64,000 nt of DNA, from positions 2,852,001-2,916,000 of the forward strand of contig NZ_CP151636.1 of the NCBI RefSeq assembly GCF_038397745.1. Reading direction: 5' to 3'. Below the pieces are notes generated by a model. That model was not told where the DNA came from, ran no database searches, and worked only from the letters and a program-made list of their open reading frames with translations. The stretch is from Microbacterium sp. LWH11-1.2. Lineage in GTDB: Bacteria; Actinomycetota; Actinomycetes; Actinomycetales; Microbacteriaceae. This document shows, piece by piece, positions 45,189-52,799 of the stretch (the stretch's first letter is position 1; every line of letters begins with the position of its first letter). The position numbers were made by a program, and so were the translations under genes.

Positions 45189-45473
45189 TCAGATGTCGAT
45201 GACGATGCGTCCGCGGTCGATCCTGCTCGGCGGGTCGCCGGGAGACGGCGCCGGTGCGGTCCGCTGTGTCTGCCGGTCCCGCTCCTGTCCGGCCTCGTGT
45301 GCCGAAGGGGACCAGACGGCGTCGAACGCTCCGCCGAGCCCGCCGGCCGTGGCGTTCTCGTACTTCTCCTCGACGGGCTTGCGCGAGAACGTGTGCATCA
45401 TGCCGATGACGAGCAGTACCGGGCCCAGAAGGAGCACGCCTGCCGCCGTCGCCCACCCCAGCACATCGCTCAT
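45189..45473 (-). CDS. small single-pass membrane protein
   Basis: A 94-residue protein with one hydrophobic segment (about residues 6-26) and a charged, disordered C-terminal half. No family recognised. A TATCCT hexamer at 45485-45480 ends 6 nt before the ATG, which supports a real, leaderless gene. Confidence 0.65.
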   Translation of the reverse strand: MSDVLGWATAAGVLLLGPVLLVIGMMHTFSRKPVEEKYENATAGGLGGAFDAVWSPSAHEAGQERDRQTQRTAPAPSPGDPPSRIDRGRIVIDI

Positions 45474-45479
45474 ACGACC

Positions 45480-45485
45480 AGGATA
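45480..45485 (-). promoter_or_regulatory. -10 (TATCCT) for the small membrane protein
   Basis: TATCCT on the minus strand ends 6 nt before the ATG at 45473. Confidence 0.45.
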
Positions 45486-45528
45486 GGCAGGCGGTGTCGC
45501 GGCGGCATCCGTCTGCGGGAGGATATCC

Positions 45529-46785
45529 TCAGCGGATGCGCCGCCCGTAGGCGAGGTCGATGAGGTGCGTCAGTACGGGCCCTGAACGGAGCCCGTTGTG
45601 CTCGTGCTCGCTCGTGATCCAGAGCTCGACGCCGGGGAGCAGGCGGGCGGTCTCGAGCGAGAACTCCATCGGCACGTAGACGTCGTTGACGTAGACGGCG
45701 GCGGCGCCGGTGGCCCCGGAGGCCGAGATGGCATCTGCGTCGTAGATGCTCGGCCAGACGAAATCGGCGAGCTCGAGCGCGACATCGCGCCACGGCTGGA
45801 ACGCGGGGACGGTCTCGGTCCACTCCCGACGGATGTGCTCGCCCGTGAACAGGGTCGGATCCTCGCGGAAGTCGGTCGGCTCGGTCCGCTCCGCCGACCA
45901 GCGGGTGGCGTCTCCGTCGGCGTAGCTCGACTCATGGAACGCGAAGTACATCGGATTGCGCCCGTCGTACGGCATCGCGTGCATCAGGTCGTGGCGGAAG
46001 GCGTTGGACCGCGGATCGCGCTCCAGCAGAGACCACACAGTCTGCCAGCCGTCGTTCGTGCCGAGGGCGGAACCCAGCGAGCGCAGGCGCGAGCGCGAGA
46101 CGACCTCGCCGTCGGGCAGGACGATGTCGCCGGCATCCGCTCGGTCGACCAGGCGGCGCATCGCGTCGCGGTGCTCAGGGAAGCGACGGTAGTACCGCTC
46201 GGATGCCGCGCGCATCTTGTCGTAGCAGAGCGCGTAGACGTCGTCGGGGTGACGACCCACGGCGCTCAACCCTCCGGTGATGAACACCTGCTGCAGGGAG
46301 TCGGCATCGGTCGACAGGTACGCCAGCGTCGTGAAGCCGCCGAAGGACTGGCCGAGCACGCTCCAGGTGGCGGCTCCCAGGTGCTCGCGGAGCGCCTCGC
46401 AGTCGCGGACGATCGCGTCGGCGCGCAGGTGCGTGAGATGCTCGGCGACGGCCGAGGCGCCCCGAGCGAGATCGTCGTCGCCGACCGGGGTGGATCGGCC
46501 GGTGCCGCGCTGATCCAGCAGGACCACGCGGTAGTGGGCGAGAGCCTCGTCCAGCCACGCGGGTGAGGCGGGGGAGTGGAACGGGCGCGGCGCCTCGTGA
46601 CCCGGTCCGCCCTGGAGGAACACGAGGAACGGAAGTGTCTCGCCGCCCTCGCGCGACACGACGGCGGCGAACACGTCGATCGTCCGGTGATCGGTCGGGT
46701 CGCCCCAGACGAGGGGCACGGTGAGCGTGTGCTCCTCGACCGTCACGTCCATCAGCCGGCGCGTCGTTTTCTTCGCGGTGGTCAT
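45529..46785 (-). CDS. alpha/beta hydrolase of peptidase family S33 (prolyl aminopeptidase-like)
   Basis: A 418-residue protein. QGGPGHEAPRP (oxyanion HGGPG-type motif), DQRGTGRSTP and the nucleophile elbow GQSFGGF identify the S33 proline-iminopeptidase group, with a helical cap in the middle. No signal peptide, so cytoplasmic. The ATG overlaps the TGA of the upstream DUF262 gene (TGATG), which implies translational coupling. Confidence 0.87.
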   Translation of the reverse strand: MTTAKKTTRRLMDVTVEEHTLTVPLVWGDPTDHRTIDVFAAVVSREGGETLPFLVFLQGGPGHEAPRPFHSPASPAWLDEALAHYRVVLLDQRGTGRSTPVGDDDLARGASAVAEHLTHLRADAIVRDCEALREHLGAATWSVLGQSFGGFTTLAYLSTDADSLQQVFITGGLSAVGRHPDDVYALCYDKMRAASERYYRRFPEHRDAMRRLVDRADAGDIVLPDGEVVSRSRLRSLGSALGTNDGWQTVWSLLERDPRSNAFRHDLMHAMPYDGRNPMYFAFHESSYADGDATRWSAERTEPTDFREDPTLFTGEHIRREWTETVPAFQPWRDVALELADFVWPSIYDADAISASGATGAAAVYVNDVYVPMEFSLETARLLPGVELWITSEHEHNGLRSGPVLTHLIDLAYGRRIR

Positions 46786-48788
46786 CACATCACATTCCCG
46801 ATGTACGAGTACTTGACGAAGACCTCCGAGGCGATGCCGGACTCCTCCAGCACGCCCTGCACGGCGGTCATCATGTAGTTCGAATCCCATCCCATGTAGA
46901 GGAAGTGGGTGTCGTCGAGGTCATCCCACTGTCCCTTCCATGCCATCTCGTCGTAGATGGGGCCGCCGTGGCTCGCGCAGTAGGCGAGGGCGGCGGCTCT
47001 GCTGTCGGTCCACGCGCGGCGGAACACGCGGTTGAAGAGGTATTTGACGTCGGGGACGTCCCAGCGCTCTCCGCGGTATTCGACGTAGTCGAACTCGCGC
47101 TCCCAGCCGGCAGGCCAGCCCCGACGGCGGACGGCGTCCAGGATCGGGGTCAGGCCGTCGTCGTCGATCTCCGGCAGCGCCGGGCGCCCCCAGATGCGCA
47201 GCAGGTCGGCGGTGAGGGCGACGGTGCGCTGCGTGATCGCCGCTGTGCCCCAGGAGGCCGTCTCGCCCACGGCCCGGGTGGCCGGCACCACGCTCCGTGC
47301 GTAGGCATCGACGCGCTTGATCGGATAGGAGGCGCCGAAGACACGCTCGGCCAGCGGCTGCTCGAGCAGGGTGAGGTTGCCGAGAGTGGGGGCGAGCGCG
47401 CGATGGCTGTTCTGCTCGTCTTCCGAGTACTCGCTCCACGGACGCCGTCCGTCACCCGACCAGGTGTCGCCGGGCACTGCGGGCGCGATGTGTTCCACGT
47501 CGAACCCGTCGATGTCGTCGACGCCCTCGAGGCGCCCGAGCACGTAGGCCGCATGCGGCAGCTCGCTGTACTTCAGCACGGCGCTCACACGCTCGTCCGA
47601 CGGCGTGATGCGGGCGAACGCGCGTGCGAGGGCATCGCGGCCCGCATCGCGCGCCCGGCACAGCCGCGCGATGAGACGCTCACCCGGCAGATTCACGAGC
47701 GTGCGGCGCAGGTGCATCGCCTGGATCCACTCCAACGTCTCGATGAGCTCAGCGCGATCGATGACGCCGCGCGCGTGGTCGCTGTACGCGCTCATCACCA
47801 GCGGATAGGTCGAGCGGCCGAACGTGTTCACGGAGCGGAGCTGGCGGGCGATCTCCTCGTCCTTCTCCCGCGACGGATCGAGCAGGACTCCGTAGATCTC
47901 GGCGAAGTGCCGCCAGTTCTCGGCATCCGCCTGCAGGTGGGCGACGTCGACGCGGGGGAACGACCGGCGGAACGCACTGTACACGCCGTGCTCGCCGTTC
48001 GCCGCCAGCTCGCGCCCCGTGGTCATCACGAGGTAGTGCCGCCAGAACGCCCCGATCGCCTCGCCCGTGTGGCGCTCGATCGGCAGCCAGAACCGGGCCT
48101 CCACATCGAGCTGCTCGGCGTGCGTCAGCCCCATGAGGATGTAGTTGTGGATGAGCTCGTGATCGCGCAGAGGCTCTCCGGTGGAGTTCAGGCTCTCGAA
48201 GATCTGCTGCGCGTTCGCCCGGGCGCCGAGCGTGATCGAGACGTGCTCGAGCTTCTGCAGTCCGCGCCAGATGCGGGGGGCCTCGTCGGCATGGATCTGA
48301 CTGCGGAAGAAGGCGTAGTTGTCGTCGAAGCGGGACTCGCGATCGACGTCGTCGCGGCGGTCCAGCACCACCGACTCGTACAGGTCGGCCCAGGCGTCGT
48401 GCGGTCGCAGCTTCGTGCGTCCGGGCTCATCCGGTCGTACCAGCACGCGTTCGAGCTCCGCCGCCATCGTCGGGTCTCCGTCACGGACCGCGTGGTGCAG
48501 AGCGGCGACGAGCAGCATCAGCGTCGTGATGCGCTGCTGTCCGTCGATGAGGATGAGGTCGGAGCCGGGCTCCGGCCCGTCCTGTGCGGAGAGGATCGAT
48601 CCGATGAAGTGCCGATGCTCGTCGTCTTCGCCGGCCACCGCACGGATATCGGAGAGAAGCCGCTCGCAGCCCCCGATGTCCCACCGGTACTGCCGCTGAT
48701 ACACCGGCACGACGATGCTCGTCGTCCCCGCCGCGAGCCACTCGATCGTGTTGACTGCTGTCGCCTCGACGTTTGTCGCACAGCTCAT
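46785..48788 (-). CDS. GmrSD-type DUF262-DUF1524 protein with unusual C-terminal extension
   Basis: A 667-residue protein. The DUF262 (GmrS-like) part has QRQYRW at 31-36, the nucleotide-binding D82-G-Q-Q-R-I-T and FESLNSTGEPLRDHELIHNY near 197-216. The DUF1524 (GmrD-like, HNH nuclease-related) part has V431-E-H-I-A-P and LGNLTLL at 469-475. Fused proteins of this type are modification-dependent (type IV) restriction enzymes. Residues about 540-667 form an extra aromatic-rich region I do not recognise. ATG at 48788 is preferred over GTG at 48821. Its stop overlaps the S33 hydrolase start. Confidence 0.85.
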   Translation of the reverse strand: MSCATNVEATAVNTIEWLAAGTTSIVVPVYQRQYRWDIGGCERLLSDIRAVAGEDDEHRHFIGSILSAQDGPEPGSDLILIDGQQRITTLMLLVAALHHAVRDGDPTMAAELERVLVRPDEPGRTKLRPHDAWADLYESVVLDRRDDVDRESRFDDNYAFFRSQIHADEAPRIWRGLQKLEHVSITLGARANAQQIFESLNSTGEPLRDHELIHNYILMGLTHAEQLDVEARFWLPIERHTGEAIGAFWRHYLVMTTGRELAANGEHGVYSAFRRSFPRVDVAHLQADAENWRHFAEIYGVLLDPSREKDEEIARQLRSVNTFGRSTYPLVMSAYSDHARGVIDRAELIETLEWIQAMHLRRTLVNLPGERLIARLCRARDAGRDALARAFARITPSDERVSAVLKYSELPHAAYVLGRLEGVDDIDGFDVEHIAPAVPGDTWSGDGRRPWSEYSEDEQNSHRALAPTLGNLTLLEQPLAERVFGASYPIKRVDAYARSVVPATRAVGETASWGTAAITQRTVALTADLLRIWGRPALPEIDDDGLTPILDAVRRRGWPAGWEREFDYVEYRGERWDVPDVKYLFNRVFRRAWTDSRAAALAYCASHGGPIYDEMAWKGQWDDLDDTHFLYMGWDSNYMMTAVQGVLEESGIASEVFVKYSYIGNVM

Positions 48789-48846
48789 GCTGGTGTCTCG
48801 TCCTCCCGTTGCACAGGGCACCGAGGACTCGCCGGGCGCCCCCGTC

Positions 48847-48852
48847 AGTCTA
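48847..48852 (-). promoter_or_regulatory. candidate -10 (TAGACT) for the GmrSD-type gene
   Basis: TAGACT on the minus strand lies 58 nt before the ATG at 48788. Confidence 0.3.
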
Positions 48853-48898
48853 TTCGGTTATGCACGGCGGACCTCCGGGGAGCGCCCGCCGGTCGCTG

Positions 48899-48912
48899 TT
48901 AGGCTTGCCTTA
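48899..48912 (+). promoter_or_regulatory. iron-box-like element overlapping a TAGGCT -10
   Basis: TTAGGCTTGCCTTA matches the DtxR/IdeR core TTAGGTTAGCCTAA at 11 of 14 positions and is a near-perfect inverted repeat. It also contains TAGGCT, the commonest -10 of this region, so the resemblance could be partly coincidental. It lies 52 nt before the oxygenase-like gene. Confidence 0.4.
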
Positions 48913-48949
48913 TCAGGGCCTGTTAAAACGTGCTGGCCCCCGATGAAAG

Positions 48950-48964
48950 GATCTGACTCAGATC
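48950..48964. promoter_or_regulatory. palindrome abutting the start codon
   Basis: GATCTGACTCAGATC is a perfect palindrome (7+1+7) ending on the base before the ATG at 48965. As RNA it could form a 5-bp stem that hides the start; as DNA it could bind a repressor. Confidence 0.45.
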
Positions 48965-49738
48965 ATGGGATACATCAAGTCCGCTGCCCTCGAGGAAAAG
49001 GGATTCGTCGTCCTCGACAGCTACAACCAGGAGCTCGACCCCAAGGAATGGCTCGACATCGAGTACAACGACTGGAAGTCGTCCGGCGACACCCGGTTCG
49101 CTCCGCTCGCGAGCGCTTTCGGTGACATCGAATGCAACGGCTTCTGGAACCACAAGCCGCCGCGCACAGACAAGGACGGCGTCTGGATCGACTCGCAGAC
49201 GGCCAAGGCGCCGAACCTGACGCGTCGCGCCCAGGAGCCGGGCGCCAACGTGGGGCGCTGCCGCGTCATCGAGCTGCAGCCCACGCCCTACGGCGACTGC
49301 CTCTACAACCTGCACCAGGACGACAACAACCGTCTGAACCCGGACGGGACCGGCTGGGTCGTCCGCGGGTTCTTCAACCTCACCGACGACAAGGACAGCT
49401 ACTTCGTCCTGCGCGAGAACCGCACCGACCCGAGCATCGAGTACCGCATCGCTCTGCCGGCGGGTGCCCAGCTCATCGTCGACACCCAGCGCCTGTGGCA
49501 CGCCGCCACGCACAACGGCGACGAGCCGCGCTACTGCCTGATCACGTCGTGGACCTCGGGCCCGGAGCTCGACGCCTACATCGAGAAGTACAACGGCACC
49601 GACGACGTCCCCAACTACGAGGTCGACCAGGAGACGCTCGAATTCGGCTACGCCGAGCAGGCCCGCAAGGACGCCGCTCGCGCCGCGTACTACGCGGCCA
49701 AGGGGCAGCAGGTCAAGCAGGCGATGAGCGAGGCGTAA
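48965..49738 (+). CDS. candidate 2-oxoglutarate/Fe(II)-dependent oxygenase fold protein
   Basis: A 257-residue protein with no family name known to me. The centre has H117-Q-D119, then H179 in RLWHAATHNG and R189 in EPRYCLITSW, the H-x-D...H plus arginine pattern of the double-stranded beta-helix oxygenases (the Arg sits 10 residues after the distal His). The C-terminus (QARKDAARAAYYAAKGQQ) is helical. No signal peptide. It is divergent from the GmrSD-type gene and has its own terminator. The substrate is unknown. Confidence 0.65.
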   Translation: MGYIKSAALEEKGFVVLDSYNQELDPKEWLDIEYNDWKSSGDTRFAPLASAFGDIECNGFWNHKPPRTDKDGVWIDSQTAKAPNLTRRAQEPGANVGRCRVIELQPTPYGDCLYNLHQDDNNRLNPDGTGWVVRGFFNLTDDKDSYFVLRENRTDPSIEYRIALPAGAQLIVDTQRLWHAATHNGDEPRYCLITSWTSGPELDAYIEKYNGTDDVPNYEVDQETLEFGYAEQARKDAARAAYYAAKGQQVKQAMSEA

Positions 49739-49777
49739 GCCCGTTCCTGGGGTCGCCGACCCCATCGCAGCACGGAG

Positions 49778-49802
49778 AGCCCCGGTCGCTTCGACCGGGG
49801 CT
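49778..49802 (+). terminator. intrinsic terminator
   Basis: An 11-bp stem (49778-49788 with 49792-49802) with a 3-nt loop, followed by TCTTCGT, ends the oxygenase-like gene. Confidence 0.75.
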
Positions 49803-49844
49803 TCTTCGTGCCCGAACTACATGCTTGTGATTTCGGCCCGACTG

Positions 49845-49878
49845 GGCGAGAATGGGCCCATAACCGCATATTCTCGCC
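49845..49878. repeat. 9-bp inverted repeat upstream of the DUF3145 gene
   Basis: GGCGAGAAT (49845-49853) and ATTCTCGCC (49870-49878) are perfect inverted arms separated by 16 nt, 56 nt before the ATG at 49934. It may be an operator or a leader hairpin. Confidence 0.5.
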
Positions 49879-49933
49879 ACTCTCGTGGGTTTCAGGTCGT
49901 TGGGGAAGACGCACCTGATGAAACGGAGAGATC

Positions 49934-50437
49934 ATGGCGACGGCTTACGCACGCGGAGTGGTTTTCGTCCACTCTGCGCCTCGCGCGCTCTGCCCGCACC
50001 TGGAATGGGCGGTAGGACGCGCCATCGGGCGCGCGGTCAACTTCGACTGGACCGAGCAGCCCGTGCTCGACGGTGCCCGTCGCGCCGAGTTCTACTGGGA
50101 CGGACCTGTCGGCACCGGCGCCGCTCTCGCGACCGCGATCCGCGGTTGGGAGCATCTCCGCTTCGAGGTCACCGAGGATCCGACTCCTCGCAGCGACGGC
50201 GGCCGCTGGCTGCACACCCCCGATCTCGGCATCCATTACGCGCAGACGGATGCCGCGGGCAACATCGTCATCGGCGAGGATCGCATCCGCTACGCGATGG
50301 AGATCTCCGCAGGGAACGCGGTCGAGCTGCAGCGCGAACTGGACATCGCGCTCGGCTCGGCCTGGGACGAGGAGCTGGAGCCGTTCCGCCATGCCAGCGA
50401 CGACGCGCGCGTCGTGTGGCTCCACAAGGTCGGCTGA
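49934..50437 (+). CDS. DUF3145 family protein
   Basis: A 167-residue protein restricted to actinobacteria. ARGVVFVHSAPRALCPHLEWAVG and the WTEQP...RAEFYW region are typical of DUF3145. No catalytic motif, signal peptide or membrane segment is visible; the role of the family is unknown. Confidence 0.9.
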   Translation: MATAYARGVVFVHSAPRALCPHLEWAVGRAIGRAVNFDWTEQPVLDGARRAEFYWDGPVGTGAALATAIRGWEHLRFEVTEDPTPRSDGGRWLHTPDLGIHYAQTDAAGNIVIGEDRIRYAMEISAGNAVELQRELDIALGSAWDEELEPFRHASDDARVVWLHKVG

Positions 50438-50527
50438 CGCCGGCGAGAGACCTGGAGCGGGGGAGGCGTGAGTATCGGATGCCGGTGATCCGTCCCGGAC
50501 GCTGAGAAGACGTATCCCCGCTTCACA

Positions 50528-50567
50528 TGACGAGGACCCCGCCCCGGAAGAGGCGGGGTCCTCGTCA
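50528..50567. terminator. bidirectional terminator
   Basis: A 16-bp stem (50528-50543 with 50552-50567) with an 8-nt loop lies between the convergent DUF3145 and MocR genes. Confidence 0.8.
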
Positions 50568-50574
50568 CGCTGTG

Positions 50575-51978
50575 TCAGATGACGGCTGCGCGGGGCAGAG
50601 CGTCGAGCTGCGAGACCTCCCCCTCCCGCACGTCCGTCCACGCGAGACGCAGCCGTTCCATCGCCTCATCCGTCCGCGCAGGCGGGAGCGTGATGGGAAT
50701 ACGAAGACGCCGTTCGAGCACGCCGCCTGTGGTGAACCTCGGTCCTGGCGGCAGGATCAGTCCGTGCTCGCGCGCCGCGAGAGACAGCATCGTCGAGACG
50801 GGAGCGCCGAGATCCACCCATGCGGAGAGCCCTCCGTCGGTCTGCGGCATGCGCACGCCGTCGATGCGTTCGAGTCCCTCGGCGACGGCCGCGCGTCCCG
50901 CCGCGAGCCGCGAGCGGACGTGTGCGGTGAGGGCGGGCATCTCGGTGAGGAGCTCGATGGCGATGCACTGCTCCAGGAGTGCGGTGCCGAGTTCGAACGA
51001 CGGCCGCACCGCGAGCAGTCGGGAGATCACGGAGCGCTCCGCGCGGATCCAGCCGATGCGCATGCCGCCCCAGGCGATCTTCGACATCGAGCCGACCGTG
51101 ATGACGTGCGGTCCGAACGCGGCCAGCGGGAGTGGGCGCCAGCCGCGATCGATGTCGAGCTCGACGGTCGTCTCGTCGACGATGAGCTGGGTTCCGGTGT
51201 TGCGCGCCATCGCCGCGATGAGCGGACGATCGGCGCCCGGCAGCGTGGCGCCGGTGGGGTTGTGGAAGTCGGGGATCAGATAGGCGACATGAGGGCGGCT
51301 CTGCAGCAGCAGGTCGGAGAGGTGCGCCGTGTCCCACCCGTCGACGTCGACCGGAGTGGGGAGCAGGCGGTAGCCGTACCGGCGTATCGCCTCGAGGGCG
51401 TGCGGGAACGTCGGCTGCTCGACGACGGCGCGCTCTCCGCGTCTGCCGATCGTGGCGAGCACCAGGTTGAGGGCGTTCAGGGCACCGGAGGTGATGATGA
51501 TCTCCTCGGCCGTGGTCGGGACGCCGCGCTCGGTGAATCGCTGTGCGACGGCATCGCGGAGCTCCGGCATGCCTCGCAGGGAGTAGCCGCTCGTGCCCCG
51601 CAGAGCGGCCAGCCGTGGCAGCGAACGCACCGTCGCGTCGTAGAGCCCCGGTGTCGAGTCCATGGAGGCGATGGACAGGTCGATCGCCGAATCGTCCTCA
51701 TGCTCCCGGGGTGAGACGTACTCGCGGGGGAGCGCCACCCGCGTTCCGCCGCCCTGTCGGCGGGAGACGTATCCGTCGCCTTCGAGCAGGTCGTACACCC
51801 GAGTCGTCGTCGATCGCGACCGGCGCAGCTCGACGGCGAGAGCTCGCTCGCTGGGCAGGCGCTCACCGACCGTGAGTCGTCCGTCGAGGATCAGGGCGCG
51901 GATCCGCCCCGCGAGCGCCGCCGCTGTCGCCCCGGCGACGCTCTGCGCGCCGAGCTGGTCCACCAATCGAGAGGTCAC
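50575..51978 (-). CDS. MocR/GntR-type regulator with aminotransferase domain, YczR-like
   Basis: A 467-residue fusion. A GntR winged helix at about 20-85 (LPSERALAVELRRSRSTTTRVYDLL) is joined to an aminotransferase class I fold from about 120 with DFHNPTGA, VDETTVELD and the PLP lysine in SMSKIAWGG. It is divergent from a YczE-type membrane protein, which is the known YczR-YczE arrangement. The GTG at 51978 lies 6 nt after CATGCT and next to the repeats it probably binds. Confidence 0.88.
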   Translation of the reverse strand: MTSRLVDQLGAQSVAGATAAALAGRIRALILDGRLTVGERLPSERALAVELRRSRSTTTRVYDLLEGDGYVSRRQGGGTRVALPREYVSPREHEDDSAIDLSIASMDSTPGLYDATVRSLPRLAALRGTSGYSLRGMPELRDAVAQRFTERGVPTTAEEIIITSGALNALNLVLATIGRRGERAVVEQPTFPHALEAIRRYGYRLLPTPVDVDGWDTAHLSDLLLQSRPHVAYLIPDFHNPTGATLPGADRPLIAAMARNTGTQLIVDETTVELDIDRGWRPLPLAAFGPHVITVGSMSKIAWGGMRIGWIRAERSVISRLLAVRPSFELGTALLEQCIAIELLTEMPALTAHVRSRLAAGRAAVAEGLERIDGVRMPQTDGGLSAWVDLGAPVSTMLSLAAREHGLILPPGPRFTTGGVLERRLRIPITLPPARTDEAMERLRLAWTDVREGEVSQLDALPRAAVI

Positions 51979-51996
51979 TCTTCCAGCATGCCCGAA

Positions 51997-52037
51997 ACTG
52001 GCCTGGTGAAAGCAGGCCACTTTTCGAAGACTGGCCT
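51997..52037. promoter_or_regulatory. MocR/YczR-type operator repeats
   Basis: ACTGGCCT occurs as a direct repeat at 51997-52004 and 52030-52037 (33 bp apart, about three helical turns), with an inverted copy AGGCCACT at 52014-52021 between them. Two direct repeats plus an inverted one is the typical MocR site layout. Confidence 0.7.
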
Positions 52038-52073
52038 CGTCGTCACCAGTGGACGGCCCACCACGATGAAGAG

Positions 52074-52739
52074 ATGAGCATGCGTTCCGTCTTCCTCCCC
52101 GTCACCGCCACGAGCCGCCGCGACCTCGCTGAGCGCCTGGTGCAGCTGGTCGTCGGGCTGGTGCTGTACGGCGTCGCGCTCGGACTCATGGTGCGCGGCG
52201 GGATCGGAGTCGCTCCGTGGGATGTGCTGTCGCTCGGTGTCGCGGCGCAGAGCGGACTGGGCTACGGCGCGGTCACGAATCTCGTCGCCGTCGTCGTGCT
52301 GATCCTCTGGATCCCGCTCCGGCAGCGGGTGGGAATCGGTACATTGCTCAATGCGCTGCTGATCGGCCCGAGCGCGGATCTCACACTGGTCCTGGTTCCC
52401 GCGCCCACGTCCATCTGGTGGGGCGCACCCCTGTTCGCCGGAGGACTGCTCCTCCTCGCGTTTGCGACCGGTCTGTACATCGCGGCGGACTTCGGACCAG
52501 GACCCCGTGACGGATTGATGACCGGCCTCGTGCGCCGGACCGGATGGAAGGTCTGGATCGTGCGCACCGTGATCGAGGGCAGCGTCCTGATCATCGGCTT
52601 CCTGCTCGGAGGACCGGTGGGTGTCGGCACCGTCGTCTTCGCGCTCGGCGTCGGCCCGCTGATCGGCTGGTTCCTGCCGCGCATCACCGCGCTGCGCCAG
52701 GAGCGCTCTCGTCGACTCGCGACGAGCGTGCGCCCCTGA
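52074..52739 (+). CDS. YczE/YyaS/YitT family membrane protein
   Basis: A 221-residue protein with about five hydrophobic segments. RGGIGVAPWDVLSLG near residue 41 and ADFGPGPRDGLMTGL near residue 143 are YczE hallmarks. Function in the cell is unclear; it is controlled in known cases by the divergent YczR regulator. ATG at 52074 or 52080 can be the start. Confidence 0.87.
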   Translation: MSMRSVFLPVTATSRRDLAERLVQLVVGLVLYGVALGLMVRGGIGVAPWDVLSLGVAAQSGLGYGAVTNLVAVVVLILWIPLRQRVGIGTLLNALLIGPSADLTLVLVPAPTSIWWGAPLFAGGLLLLAFATGLYIAADFGPGPRDGLMTGLVRRTGWKVWIVRTVIEGSVLIIGFLLGGPVGVGTVVFALGVGPLIGWFLPRITALRQERSRRLATSVRP

Positions 52740-52754
52740 GCGGAGTGGGACGAG

Positions 52755-52787
52755 AAGAGGCCCCGGGAGGATCTCCCGGGGCCTCTT
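52755..52787. terminator. bidirectional terminator
   Basis: A perfect 15-bp stem (52755-52769 with 52773-52787) with a 3-nt loop lies between the convergent YczE and fabF genes. Confidence 0.8.
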
Positions 52788-52799
52788 GACGAGCGACGG

